A stretch of 64,000 bases of DNA from Crocodylus rhombifer (GCA_038503035.1 JAVSML010000975.1:124001-188000); one strand, 5' to 3'; counted from the stretch's first letter, positions 12,846 to 25,571 are shown. Made by a program: numbers and translations. The notes: generated by a model from the sequence alone, not told the origin.

Positions 12846-12895
12846 ATGTGCTACACTGAGTTTGCACAGCACTGTCCAAACTCAGTGTAGCACAT
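12846..12895. repeat. Perfect 19-bp inverted repeat with 12-base loop
   Basis: Arm ATGTGCTACACTGAGTTTG (12846-12864) is followed by a 12-base spacer and then its exact reverse complement (12877-12895). Such a perfect hairpin in otherwise decayed intron sequence suggests a young MITE fragment or a structured RNA. Confidence 0.9.
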
Positions 12896-13314
12896 TTAGT
12901 GGGTTAAAAACAGACCATATGATGAATTCATTAAAAAAAAAAAAAAAAAAGTCCCACAGGCTTGAATATGAGGAATTGCTTGATAGTGCATGTCAGAAAC
13001 ACCACTATAGTTTGAGGTATTTGTGGGTGTCATGAATGTTTTCTTTACTGGTATGTGGTGCATTGGTCTCATTGAAAAGCCAATATTATGGTGTATTAAT
13101 TTATGTCACTTTGATTTCGGTATGGATTATGTTAAACTGTCTGTGCATACATTTATGATTGTATGTTACTAGAGCAAGAGCAATTGCCATTCCCACACAC
13201 AGACAGAAAGAAGGGGCTGTTGTTGACATGGGCACCTAAGGTATTGGCTGCCTGTAATGGGAAAATAAACCGTTCAGTAGTGAAAGCAGCTCAGAAATGG
13301 GCCATTAGCTAGAG

Positions 13315-13501
13315 CAGGGTGGGCAAAATGCAGCCCATGGGCCAGATGTGGCCTGGCAGGCCATTCTATCTGGCCTGTGGCACCCCTAAGAAATTTAGAA
13401 AATTTAATATTTATCAGCCCCTGGCTGTCTGTCATACAGCCCTCGATAGCTTGCCAAAACTTAGTATGTGGCCCTCCGCCCAAAATAATTGCTTGCCCTT
13501 G
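13315..13501. mobile_element. 187-bp hAT MITE, copy 1
   Basis: Begins CAGGGTGGGCAAAATGCAG and ends AATTGCTTGCCCTTG. A perfect 8-bp duplication AGCTAGAG flanks it (13307-13314, 13502-13509). The same family is at 29298-29484 in the opposite orientation with the same length. I recognise the GGCCCTCCGCCCAAAATAAT core as common in crocodilian sequence. Confidence 0.9.
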
Positions 13502-14149
13502 AGCTAGAGGAATTCCAGATGTCCCAGGAAGGAGAGAAATTTTTCAAGATTTCTGAGACTTGTAAGGAATTAGGGCTGTGTTGAGGGGGAGGAGGAAAGA
13601 AAGTGGGGCTGGCTTAGAGGCATTTAGGGGTGCCTATGAGGTCCTGAATCTTTGGGTTATCCTGGGCTTTGGGAGGTTTCTAGGTCTCCAGTGGTCACGG
13701 CTTGCAGGATCGGTAGGAAGGGTGATCTCTAGGCAATACTGGCTGAATTCTGGGTTAGCTTGTAGCCAGATGAGAATTTTAACTACTTGTCCAGTCTTCA
13801 AACTATATGGTCAGTTTTTCTTTTATAATTCTTTGCCCCTATACAATAAATCCTTTTTTTGTTTTGTCTCCTTATTGATTGGCTGTGGTAAAGAGTGATC
13901 GCTGAGCTAGTGATATTCTAGGCTTGCCCATTCTATAGAAAGGAGGACCTAAAAATCTTTCACAACCTGAGGGGGAGCTGCATAGAACTAGCAGAGATTC
14001 CCCTGCTGCAACTGGGTCCAGTATAAGGACAGTGGAGCTGAGGTATGTCAGATAAGGAGTTTTCCCAGGACAAGCCTTTGTTTGTTCCTTGGGATGAACA
14101 ACAGGATAGCAAGGAAAAACTTGGAGCTCAGGGTACACCACAGACAGGT

Positions 14150-14720
14150 TTGTGACATTGAGTATATTTCTGGTAGAGTTCCCAAATGGATCCTTTGCTC
14201 CATTGTTATTCAGTATATTTACTAGTTATCCAGAACATTTTCTTAAATATAAAGTATTTTTTTATCAGGCTTGCATATTCTGTGCAAAAGTGGTAAATAA
14301 TTAAAAGGCAGCTCAATTCAAAGACAAAATGTGGCTTTAATATAGACAAATGCAAGGTAGTGATAAACCTCAAATTAGAGTAAGTTGCAGTCACTGAATG
14401 GGAAACTGTACTTTGGCAAGAAACAGCTGAAAGAGACTTGATGGAAAATCCAACTAACCACAAACTTCTGTTGAGATGGAATGGTTGAGAGTAAATGTAA
14501 TCCTTGGGTGAACAAACAGGGATGGATGCTCAATAGATGTAGAGAAGTGATGATATTACTGTACACAACATTAGTGGAATACTGTGTTCAAGTCTAGTGC
14601 CTGCCCTCTAAAAAATATTTGTTCATTTATTGGAGAAATTTCAGCAAAGAGCCATGAGAATGATCTGGGCTCGGGCCAGGCAAATAGCATTGATGGGTAC
14701 AGATCTTGGAGCTGTTCTGA
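14150..14720 (+). mobile_element. Old CR1 LINE relic
   Basis: Broken frames give DKCKVVINLKLE-like sequence near 14345, ERDLMENPTNHKLL-like sequence near 14430, and LVEYCVQV followed by FQQRAMRMIW-like sequence near 14570-14670. These follow the CR1 C-terminal order (NKCKVLHLG, EKDLGV, LEYCVQ, QRRATKMI). Highly diverged. Confidence 0.6.
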
Positions 14721-16651
14721 GGGTATTGCACCATTAAAGTGCCTGACAGCTTTCACCACTAAAACAAACTGTACAATGGATTACATGGGAATCCACTGGG
14801 ACTGAGTTTTGTTTTTGCCACTTTTGTAGAGCAGGGTATGGAACTCAACCTGTTTATCAATGCTAAAGAAGTGAATGGCTTGCTTCTTTGCAGATAGTGA
14901 TGTCTTTACAAAATAAATGGATATTTAAAATCCGAAGGTTTTGGAAGTTATCACCAATTAAAACTGTTCAAGGAGTATTCTTAGCCATTTAAAAGTACTC
15001 ACAAATCCTAGTTAAATAGCATGTTTCTGTCTCTGTACTGAGGCATGTATGATAAATGGAAGTTGCTTTTTCATATCTGGTCTGTTTATTCTCTTTGATT
15101 ACTTCATTGGTATTACAATCCAGCAAATTCCACTAAATGAATAAAACAGAAGAAAAAGAGGTCACTATAAAGGAGGCAACTTCTGTTTACACCACAATAC
15201 CTTAATAGGCAGGGATGGAGCACAAGGAATTTCAAGTTCAAGAACAGCTAGAATCAAGGTGGGGAGAACAAGAAGTTTAGAATCTCTCTTCAGTAAAACT
15301 CAGTATAACAAAAAATTAGACTCTGAAATCTAAATCTTTCTAATATGAGGATTTCAGATGTCTTTAAGGACCTCAAGTAAACTAACTTATGTGCCCTAAT
15401 TTATTTTTTAAAATTCCCTTCCAATTTCAGGGCTTATGGTCCTCTTTGACATCTCAGGGCACTGAATATATAAAACATTGATGGTAATTTCAGTACTTCT
15501 GTATGCTTCCACTCCCCTTTTTATTCTGCTTAGCGTTATGTAATTTTACACTTGGATAGCTAGAAGTACATTCATTTGCCTCAGCTTTTAAAAAAATATA
15601 CATTGATACTTGTGAAGAATGCTGGATACTGATGGTCTGCCTTTTCATTGCACAATGACAATGCAGCCTTCTCTGTATCACTCATGAAGGAGTCCTTTCT
15701 GGGTATAGAGAGTATGATGACAGGTATTTCACTGCAGAATGGAGGTTCAGGTCAAGCAAAACCTGTTTAATTAATTTGATATATTCTTTTGGTTGTGGGG
15801 GGGAGGGGAGAGGGGAGATTCAACAGAATTCAAAGGCCAAACTGTTTCATTTAAAGTGTTCAAACCAGTTTTTCAGTTTTAAATGCTATCTTGTTTTCAA
15901 GTTTATCTTAAGTTGTATTAACACTTTAAAAAACAAATCTCTAAAGAGACAGTTATTTGACCTGAAACAAATTTCTTTGGTCTTTTCAGTTTGAAAATTA
16001 AAAATGGAGGTTGAACCAAAACTATATATTTTTGTTTTGTTTTTGGAGCTGCCAGCAAATCAAAATATCAGTTAATCACATAGCTCCAGTAGACTCTGGC
16101 TCCCTTGCCATTTGTCAGCTCATAGAGTATCCAGTTGAGGAGGCTTTTATTGATTTACAGACCTATCTCTGCAGCCATCATTCATTTCATTTAGATTATT
16201 GAGTAGTCATTATATGGTAAAGAAGTTTAGGTTCTTATTGATCTAGCTTAATCTCTTTCCATGGACCAATGTTTTTTTTAAAACCCAATTTAGTAAATGA
16301 AGACATTGATTCATAACTTTCTTTAGAGCCAAATAGTTTAATTCACTTAGGGTGAAAGGTGTTATCTGTCTTTCCCAGATGATCTTCCTTGTATGTAGGT
16401 AGATCAGTCCAGCATCTCCCCAACATCCCATTTTTCACAGGGGGCCTGACTGGAAATATTAAAAGCTTCTCCAACTTCCAATAATTTCAGTGCCAGATTC
16501 AGCCCAAATAGACTCTGAAGTTAAGGAATAACACTTAGTTCTGTGTCTAAAACACTACAGTGACAGATCTGTCAGGCTTTTTATGGAACTGATAGAAACA
16601 GTAATTTATTTTTTCAGAGACTTTTGAGATTTTGGTTTTTTTGAGGCATTG

Positions 16652-16652
<1 letters not shown>

Positions 16653-16686
<34 letters not shown>
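16653..16686 (+). repeat. Homopolymer of 34 G
   Basis: An uninterrupted run of 34 guanines. It can form G-quadruplex DNA or RNA in the intron. The true length is uncertain because sequencing and assembly handle such runs poorly. Confidence 0.95.
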
Positions 16687-16688
<2 letters not shown>

Positions 16689-17109
16689 GGTAGAGAGAGG
16701 AAAGAAGGAATGAATTCCTTGCCGGCCTAAACACCACTATCACTATAATTCTGTATTTTACTTTCGTCTTCATGATGCATTCTTTGTATGAGGGGGTTCA
16801 ATTGAGGAGTCTAAGGTAAATTGGATTTGAACAGTGGAACAGTGGAGACCATGTAATACTGAGCTGGTGGTTAACTTTGTGGTTTTTCAGATGGAAGGCA
16901 CATATACTTATGTATTTGATTGCACATAGTTGGCACATAGTTGTTTTTCAATGTAGTATAAGGTTAAGCCAGTTAGTGCCTCACTTAGAGATTTTTCAAC
17001 ATGGTCAAAGCCAGTGTTTTGGGCTGTTATATACAGATTGTCTGCATATATGAAATATTTTTGTTTCCAGTTTGGTTGGTTGATAATTCACATAAATGTT
17101 ATATAGCAG

Positions 17110-17780
17110 TGGTGCAAATCTCCTCCATCAAGCTCACCAACTCAAACTAGGAAGTGAGCCCCATCTGAGCTACTGTTATGGCTGCAGCTTTTCTTCTGTT
17201 GAGTATGTATATCCTGTGTGGTAGAGATCTGTACATGCTAAGTGCCTTGACCCCATTCTAAATCAGGTGCTGATGCATCACAGGATATCTGAAGCCTACA
17301 ACTTAAACAGTGTGTACTTGCTAGCTAGTATTGCTCCACCTGACATCAGAAGAGCAGTGGCCAGCAGGATAGAATGACTGAGACAAACTGAAGATGTAAA
17401 ACAGCAGCTGTATGACCATCGCAGAGCACAAAAATGACTGAAGTCATGCAGGAGCTTCCTCACTAGCACCCAACCTCTCAATGCTATACTGAAGGAGACA
17501 CAACTACAGATGTGGAATGAGAGGTTGAAAAAGATACCTGACAGTGAAAAATGGTAAGGGACTGACAAACCATGACAAAGGTGGCAGTGGCTCAACTGCC
17601 TACACAACAAAGTTGGATGGTCCAAGGAACTAATGAAGAAGGGGCTATACCATTGGTTCAACCACCTGTGACTGTGGCACAGAGTCTATGTAACACCTGC
17701 TGCAATGCCCGCTGCTTGAAGGCACATATACAATGAAAGATCATGCAAAGTACAATAAATGAGCACAAATGTGTAACAAA
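17110..17780 (+). mobile_element. Non-LTR retrotransposon C-terminal relic (I/Vingi-like)
   Basis: One frame with several stops reads VYLLASIAPPDIRRAVASRI, then LKSCRSFLTSTQPLN, and ends TTCDCGTESM, stop, HLLQCPLLEGTYT. The IAPPDIRR motif and the terminal C-x-C...H-x3-C finger are typical of the C-terminus of certain non-LTR elements (I superfamily, Vingi/ingi-like). Family assignment is from memory and uncertain; that it is a retroelement end is likely. Confidence 0.55.
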
Positions 17781-19137
17781 ATGATCAAATGTGGTGCAGA
17801 CATGAGAGGAGGAGTGTATTTATTTGAATAGATGTCAATCCTGATTATAAGATGACCCCCTCCAATAATTACAATATGCATATATAGAAAATGTATAAAT
17901 TTGTTATGATTTTACAGGTATAGAATCTAATTATTGGAGGCTTGCTCTGAACTTGTCCCCTTTCCACTGCTACAGCAGGGAAAATAAATATGGGGGTCTG
18001 ATTAACTCCTTTGTTCTCTGCTTCCTCCAACTTTTTCCTCTGACAGCTCTATGCCTCTCTCCTTACTCTCGGACCATGGTCTCCCTAAGCATGTAGAAGT
18101 GAAGAGCAAATCTGAAAACAAAAACCTTGAAGTTAAACGTGGCTGTAGCAATTTAAGTATGGTACCCATACACTTAATTCATCCAGAATTGATGCATGTT
18201 AGGTTTTTTTAACTGCTGAAAGTTTTAGCACAGTCTTCCGTAAATACACTTTTGAGCAGCGCTGCCTACTTATATGTAGTACTAACTGTGCATAATATTA
18301 GTCCAAAGCCAAAGGTTCATAATTTACCATATAGTTTTTTGGGCTGGGCTGTCCCAGAGTCAGCAGCATTTCAAGCCATGGTGACCCTACAGCTCAGCAC
18401 TGGGGGGGGGGTATGTGTGTACACTCCAGATGTCCCCTACAAAGCATGCATGTGCTAATTAGGCCCCACTCATGACTGGAACCAGGTTTTCTTGTCACAA
18501 GTTCTGGGATGCTCCAAAAATGTATATGTAGATGAGGTGCAGGGCAACCTGATCTGGCTTTACCCCATGGAGAGCGGGGCCACACCAATCATGTGCCAGG
18601 CTGAGAGAGGGGTTGACAGAAGGATTCTTGGTGAACTGTTTGGTGCCCAGATTCATGATGGCATTTAAGGCTGCTGAAGAAACAGGAATAATTGGAAATG
18701 AGAAGAAAAAGAAAGGCACAGTTCAGCTGTGGAAGTGAAGAGGAAGTCAAAATATGCAAAATAGTGGCTCATCATGATTTGAAGAAGAGTTGGTGGTAAG
18801 GAAGGAGTACTCTGCCTAATGAGCACTACCCTATATCTTATTTAGATGTGTTGCACTGACCAGTCCTTGTGGTAGGTTCCACCAGCATCTTGGCCTTTTT
18901 GCCTAAGATGAAATGGTGCATTTTTAGCACTAAGGGGAGGGTGTCAAGGCTGGCTGTGGTCTTCCTGGTACCAGCGTGGTATGGCAGTATCTCTGGGCTC
19001 AGTGCCAGTTCCTTGCAGAGGGAACACCTACTTGTTTTTTTGTTTTGTTTTTTAGGTGTCAGATGTGCACACACAAAAACAAGGTTCCCATCAATGTGTT
19101 TGCCTAGTGCGGGCCATGTGTTTTATAGTCATGCTTA

Positions 19138-19829
19138 GTGTTGGCTGCATTTAATCAACTTGATGTTTGGTTTCCATTGCTGATGCATGGTAATTTTGGC
19201 AGCAGTGTAATTAACTGGGACATCTGCTATGGCCACTGGGACAAGAGGTGCTGGTGGTGCAGCTACAAGGCAGAGACCCACCCGCACATGCTGTGCACCT
19301 GCAGGCCCCACACCAGAGCCTGGCAGCTCCACCACAATGCTGTCCAGGACCACCTGGCAAAGGCCATCCCAGCCACAGCGGGGAGATCTCCATGAACCAT
19401 GCCACCCTGGGCTGTGAGAGCCAGATACGCTCTATCATTATCACCAACGAGGAGGCCAAGAAGGTTGTGATAGTGGATGTGACCATTCCCTTTGAGAACT
19501 GGCACCAAGCCTTCACTGACATCCAGGCTCGCAAGTGGGAGAAGTACACTTCAGTGGCCAACATCCAGAGGAGCTCTGGCTATGACATGATGGTCGACGT
19601 GCTCAGTGTGGGAGTGCTCAGAGCTTGTGACCCCAGCAACAAGAGCATCTTGTATGCCTGCTGCATCTCTTGCTGCTGCACCAAACTGATGCGGTGCCTC
19701 GTGGTGTCTGATGCCATCCACTGGTCCCGTGACATCTGTGTCAAACACATCATGGGCCAGCGCCAGTACACCGACCCCACTAGATCGATCGCCACCAAGG
19801 GGATCGCCCGAATCCCCCTCTGCACCTGA
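19138..19829 (+). mobile_element. R2-like retrotransposon relic: zinc finger and endonuclease end
   Basis: A first frame carries CWWC followed by THPHMLCTCRPH, a CCHC finger as found just before the restriction-like endonuclease of R2-group elements. Near 19390 the frame shifts, and the second frame carries EEAKKVVIVDVTIPFENW and DAIHWSRDICVKHIMGQRQY to a stop at 19827. These are the typical end of R2-type polyproteins. The usual Arg-Pro-Asp catalytic motif before the beta strand reads Arg-Ser-Ile here, and an upstream reverse transcriptase is not recognisable. It is 5'-truncated and dead. The following few hundred bases are probably its 3' untranslated region. Confidence 0.75.
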
Positions 19830-22175
19830 TGGACTCTGAGAGCTACTCCCAACTACAGACCACTCCACTCCACCCAGCAGGAACTCCTGCAATAGGACTC
19901 CGTGGACTGAGTGACTTCTTTGCTCAACTCATCCCCTCCCCCACCCAACCTCCCACCCCCAGGTTTAGTCGGCTGACATTGTACTTGCGTAACCTAGTTG
20001 CGTTCCCTTCCTCACCCCCATCCCTCTTATGTTAATTCCTCACTTGGGCACTTTGTATTTCCCTTATGGCCTTGTCATTCTTGCTCCTAACACTTTCTAA
20101 TTTTAATTTTCTAACCTGTTCTATTTAGTGAGATTTTCTTGTATGTGATTATAAGACAAGGGGCTTTTTCTCCCATGCCAATTGGTATGGGGTGGAGGGG
20201 AAAGCCCCATACCGTATGGTATATGGAAACACTTCTATAGACAAAGAGGGGTTCTAGGGTTACTATCCTTTAGTCCTGTCTGAGAAGGTAGCTCCCAGAA
20301 GGGTGCACCATAGGTCTCTCTTGAAGCCACTGACTCCATTATGCTCACTGCTTACCTGCAATATCAGACTGGCTCCCCAGCTCTCCCTTGTGTTAATGGT
20401 AACCCCTATAATTCAATAGGTATGCTTTGCTTAGCATATTCCCCTCCTGATTTTGGAGTGTCCCTGGTCTTCACACTTTGTACTTCTAAAGATTAGTTTT
20501 TTGAGCCAGTTTGCTTTGCTTCTTTAACAAATATTGTGCACGTGCAGGAACAGGGATGTAGGAAAACTTTTTTCAAGAGGTGTCCTTGAAATACTTGAGC
20601 ACCCTTTCCCACTCCTTGATATTTTTATGTCCTTAACCTGTTTCCTTTTGTCCACTTTATGCTGGACAAATGTTTAAGTTGCTTCCTTTGATTCTTTTGT
20701 AAGGAGGGATGATGGGTATTTTGTAATACAGAATGCTTGCTCTCCCTTTTGTAAAAAGCTTAATAGGTACAAAGGGTCCCTGTTTCCAGATATGCTTCCA
20801 TCTGAAAAACTGATTTTTTGAATGCTAGGCACTTTCTCTCATGCGTCTGCAGAACACCTGTTCTTGTCCTGCCAAAGATATGTAGCAGCTACTCTTAAGT
20901 ATTATGGCTAAAGAAAAGCACAAGTCACCAGTACATGATATTGTGGGCTTCACAGCTTACTGTGACCTACTGGGATTCATGAGGTGTATCTGTTTTAGCA
21001 TCTGTTTTCTTTAGAGCCTTTCATACAAAGCCACAGTTTCTCAGATAAACTCTCAGGGAGGGGGCTATGGGTGGTCTGGAGCAATGGTTGGAGCTAAATT
21101 AGTCCTCCCCCTCCTTCCTCTGCTCCCCAACTTTCAGGGACAAAGAACAAGCCGTGGATGTACACACGAGACACAGATGTGGAAGGTAGTAGACAGTTGA
21201 GGCCAAAAGCATAACTGAGCAGTTGTACAGCCCAGATGGCAACAGTGCACAGGACAGAACATAGGGCTAGGTCACCTCTGGTGGCACTGCTGGACAGGCA
21301 TTAGCAGCAACTGCTGCTTTTTTTACCCTTTCCCCCCACCATGTGGTGCCCTTCTCACCCTTCCCTCCCTAGGTTATGCTACTGGTTGAGGCTAGGCAAG
21401 GACAAGATCATGGTGGGAGCAGAATCCAAGCAGGCAGGACTAAGGGCAGGAACTGGCAGTCAGGACTGCTAATAGTCTTATGAAGAGTCACTTAGGAGAT
21501 GTTTACCAGTTTCCTGCAGGGCATGCGTAGCCTAGTTGCATCAAAACTGGAGGTGTGGTTATACCAATACAACTGGCTCAAGGACACCTGCTCATTATAT
21601 ATACTTGTCTTCTATGTTACTTAACTTGATTCATGCAAATGACTGTAATTGGTAATTACTTCAAACAATTTCCCCCATTGTTTTAATTCTAGTTTTCACT
21701 TCTCCTTTAAACACTGTTGATACATTCCTAAATAGTAAGTAACTATTTTTAGACCTTTCTATTAGCTTTCCAGCACTACAGCTCTTATGCTTCTCCCTCT
21801 CAGGTACTACTCCATCTCTCAAGTAATGCTCTTTTTTATGACTTCCCATTCTTAACTTCATTCCACCTCTTCATAAACCAGTGCCTTGTTCCTACTCCAA
21901 TGAACATTGCTGTTCTGCAGAACACTTCTTTGCTCCCACTTGCTGCCATTCATCTCCATTCTGCCACTGTCCATTGACAGTCTATTTCCAAGCTATGATA
22001 TTGAATGTCCTAAGAAGTTAACTTAAAAGGACAATTTGAGAGGAATGCGACCTCTGAATACTTTGTGCAATACATGTACAAAATACTAGCACAGACATTT
22101 TCCCAATAATTTCCCTTTGTTTTGTATTCCTACTCCTCATATAAAGGCAAAGTCTGTGTACTTGTAAGTGTAAAC

Positions 22176-22413
22176 CAGTGGTTCACTACCTCATCTGACT
22201 CCAGGCACCCCTTATTTGACTCAAGGCACTCCTCCATAACTTTTGTGAATTGAGTGACACCCACTAATTTATATATTGTAGTGCTTACTGCCTTGCAGAG
22301 GGTCCCAGGTGGGGCGGGGATTTGGCCAGGCAGAAACAAGTTTGAGCCTGTCATCCCTTACCTCAAGACACTCTTCAAAAGATTTGGCGGTGCCCTTGGG
22401 TTTGGCATCACTA
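22176..22413. mobile_element. hAT MITE, 238 bp
   Basis: Begins CAGTGGTTCACTACC; the right end reversed reads TAGTGATGCCAAACC. Flanks GTGTAAAC (22168-22175) and GGGTAAAC (22414-22421) match at 7 of 8. No coding sequence. Confidence 0.7.
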
Positions 22414-23592
22414 GGGTAAACATCCCTTTAGTGCAGGGACTTTGTGTTACGTTTTATGTGAAATGTATCATACACACTTAGGGTGCCCTATAAATAGTAC
22501 ATTACAGAGATTATATTAACTATAAGATAAAGCTATTTTAATCGTTAAAAAATCAGTTTCCCTGGTATGTAATCTCTGTCTAAGAGTCAACAGATCACTT
22601 TATTTGGTAACTGTCCTGGTTAGAGGTTGCTGTTTTTGTAAGAAGGGCAAATAGGAGATGGGAGAAAAGATATAAGGTACAATATGCCCTACCTTCTCCA
22701 AATTATAAAATGTACAAATGAACAAAATGATTTGGCATCTCCAGATTCAATCTATTATTGTTAGAAGTGTGAATGATGAATATGATGATCAAAACAAAAA
22801 CACATTCACATTTAACACAATGTGACCATTTAACTGATTAGCCTGATTTTTCTTCTTTTTTTTTCCTGTGACAAATACCTGCTACTAAATAAGAGGACTC
22901 CCCATAAAGCCTCACGTTACCTCTCTCCATGGGCGCAGACTCTTTCTCTCACAATATCGTGCATGTCTGCTGTTATGAATCAGTAGGTCTGACTGGGTCA
23001 AGAACTGAGCATTCAGCCTTGAATGGTTTTGAATAGAGTTCAGGCCAAGTAGCTTGAACTGCATGAACAAGAAGTATGATTGAGCAAAACACAACAAACA
23101 GAATGTCTGAAAAGGAGTCGTTCCCAATCAGGCGTAACCCAGGAATCATTCTCATTGCTGCATCGGTTCTGATCTGATTTTGTCGTCAGGCATTTATAGA
23201 ACTAGGAAGAAACTGGGGTTGGAGGGAAAAATAGATTGAATGTACTCTGTGTCTTTCTGATGCTGGTGCACAAAACGCATTCTCCTGAATGCCCCTGCCC
23301 CCCATGACCCACTCTTCATTTAACAACCTTCCTTACCCTAGCAATACTTGATTAGTTTTTTTGTCTTTTGAGTGAGTTTCATCCGGTCCAAGCCTTTATG
23401 TTTAGTGGAACTATCTGAGAGCATACCAAAGGGAGTCACCAGTCAGTTTTTGAAGCAGGGATTGTTGTTGCTTTGTTTTGTTTTTAATTCAAATACCCAC
23501 CAAGTTGTTGAACGCCATGTGCATCAAAGGTTACTAAACTGGAGTTTTATGTTGTGAAGAATTATTTCTGATTTACCTACTCTGTACCATAG

Positions 23593-23783
23593 ATACTAAA
23601 GGTAAAGAGACTGCTGCCATGAAAGCTGACCTCTTGAGGGCCCGCAATGTGAAGAGGTATATTAATCAGCTGACTGTGGCAAAAAAGCAATGTGAGAAGA
23701 GAATAAGACTTCTTGGGGGTCCTGCTTATGACCAGCAGGACGATGGTACACCTGACGAGGGGGATGGCCCTCCAAGCCAGAAG
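23593..23783 (+). CDS. SNX25: SNX25 exon: PXA-RGS linker
   Basis: This 191-base exon supplies two bases to a split codon, then 63 full codons. It reads TKGKETAAMKADLLRARNVK, then INQLTVAKKQCEKRIRLLGG, and ends in an acidic, Pro/Gly-rich tail (DDGTPDEGDGPPSQK). It links the PXA and RGS domains: first a basic, probably helical, heptad-like stretch, then a flexible acidic segment. The acceptor is CCATAG and the donor GTAAGA at 23784. It enters in phase 1 and leaves in phase 0, so it is the only exon here whose skipping would break the frame with its neighbours unless the 71-base exon were also skipped. Confidence 0.93.
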
Positions 23784-24212
23784 GTAAGAATCGAATATAG
23801 TCGGAATGAAATTTTGAAATGTCTTGGCTTTTTGCTTCGTTATCTATCCATTTCAAGCTCATGAGATAGTTTTAATAATTGCTATTTGGCTGTGCAACAG
23901 AATTTCAGGGAAGCCATTTTCACTGAAGATGGTAAAATCTTTGTATTTGCAATTGTAGCAAAATATATAGGTAAAGCCTGAAGTAAGAGAGTTTTTTTTC
24001 CCTTTTCCCTTAAAATATGATTATAGAAAAGCATCATGGGTAGTGGCAGTCCAGTCTTTTTCTATTTCAAAGCCAGGAAAGTAGAGGCATAGCAAAATAT
24101 GTTAATGCCCTGGGCAGAGGCATGGGGAAATGGAAGGCAATTTCATGCTGACCACCAGAGAGCAGGTGGCAAAGGGGACTCTTACCTGTGCCTGCTCTCT
24201 GCACTTGTGTCT

Positions 24213-24745
24213 GTAGGTGCTGACTCCGTGCTCTGTGGCTCAGGCACCCACTGAAAAATACTAGCAAGTGCTTAGCATCCATGAGCCGTGGCCATTTTGG
24301 TTTTACATGTTAGAACTCTGGCTCCTTGCAGACATTTAAAAAACAAAACAAATAACCCACACTTCACCAGGAGAAGCAGCGTGTTACTTCAACCTGGCTC
24401 TGCAGCATCTGTAAAGATTGGGCACTTTAGCGGGGCTTTTTGGTGCTTTTAGCTAAAGCTAATTCAGTCAGTTATTAGATAAGTGCCAATAAAGCCCCAG
24501 TAAAGTGCCTGATCTTTACAGACATTGGGTGAGCTGGGTTCAAGTAACACGCTGCCTCTTCTGAGTATGTGTGGGGCTTGGCACAAGAGCGCACATGCGA
24601 CACACACGCACACACACATGCACACACGCGCACACACACACACACGTACGTTTAGGTTCATGCACACCTATTACCAGTTTAAGCCCATTCACGGTACAGG
24701 TACGCACACCCCACCCCACTGGCAAAACCCAAAGTCAGCGCCTAT
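24213..24745. mobile_element. Palindromic inverted-repeat element, copy 1
   Basis: The outer ends TAGGTGCTGACT and AAAGTCAGCGCCTA are inverted repeats. Inside is a second pair of long arms: GCAGCGTGTTACTTCAACC near 24379 and GGTTCAAGTAACACGCTGC near 24537, extending through CTGTAAAGATTGGGCACTTT and its complement. Related copies are at 39409 and 10430. The right part holds a CA-rich microsatellite. No target duplication was clear. Confidence 0.65.
24595..24652 (+). repeat. CA-rich microsatellite
   Basis: Interrupted (CA)n with CG and TG variants, such as GCACACACACATGCACACAC. Open frames across it on both strands (Thr/His or Cys/Val repeats) are artefacts. Confidence 0.9.
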
Positions 24746-25571
24746 GCATGTGGCAGCTGCTACAGCTCCTGTGTAGCTGAAGAGCATGCTCACTACACAC
24801 TGGCACAGCAGCCCAGGTGACATGGAATCCGTGAGATCACTCTTGGTGCCCCCTTCGCACCCCCTTGTAATACGCTTTTTGGTGCAGGGCTGTACCTCCC
24901 ATGGCAAAGCCCATCATGCTCCTGTCCCCCATGGATATAGTACAGGGCTTAGGGCTGTTGTGCCTGCTCAGCTCCCTATGGCTGGGCTATGTAGGGTTGT
25001 CCCTGCCATGGAAAAGACTCCTGGGTGGGTATGGGCCATACAGGTGTCCCCTCTAAGTCAGCAGTCCAGGATGAATACCCCCCTCATTCCACCCTAATTA
25101 CACTACTGTTGTGGTGGAACAGATCCTGCAGACAGCTGTGTACGTGAGCAATTCCATTTTTCTTCACTTGTCTTTACTTAAACAAAACTAATATTAGCTT
25201 CTCACTCACACCTTTCTTAAAAGGAAACTGGTTGTCCTAGAAGCCCTTCAGGTACTAAGTTGTTTACAGATCAGCCAGTGGAAGAAAACTTGACTTTTTT
25301 ATGCTTCTTATAATGTGTGAAGCAGTTTAAGGACAGACATTTATTGATAGTGTTTAGACTGCTTGTTTTAAGCATATTGAAGAGATCTGAATTCTTTTAA
25401 TAGACTTAGGGAATATACTCTATTCATTAAGTGAAGAGTGAATTAATTAATAGCCTAGTCTTGTGCTTTTGTCATAGCCATACAATACAGGCAACTTTCT
25501 CTTTCGTAGTAGAGAGAGAGTAATATCATTTCCTGTAAATGTCTGCATTGTAATGCATGCTTTGCTTACAG

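Larger units (their letters stand above)
4881..23592 (+). other. SNX25: SNX25 intron of 18.7 kb
   Basis: GT-AG intron. Recognised contents are listed separately between 6590 and 22413. Nothing recognised in 4881-6589, 6881-10429, 11672-12458, 14721-16652, 16687-17109, 17781-19137, 19830-22175 and 22414-23592, apart from weak hAT-like CAGNGGTT starts near 8025 and 8129 whose ends I could not find. The stretch after 19829 is probably partly the 3' untranslated tail of the R2-like relic. Confidence 0.85.

Noticed and set aside
24464..24780. Open frames with Thr/His or Cys/Val repeats
   Set aside because: They are translations of the CA microsatellite.
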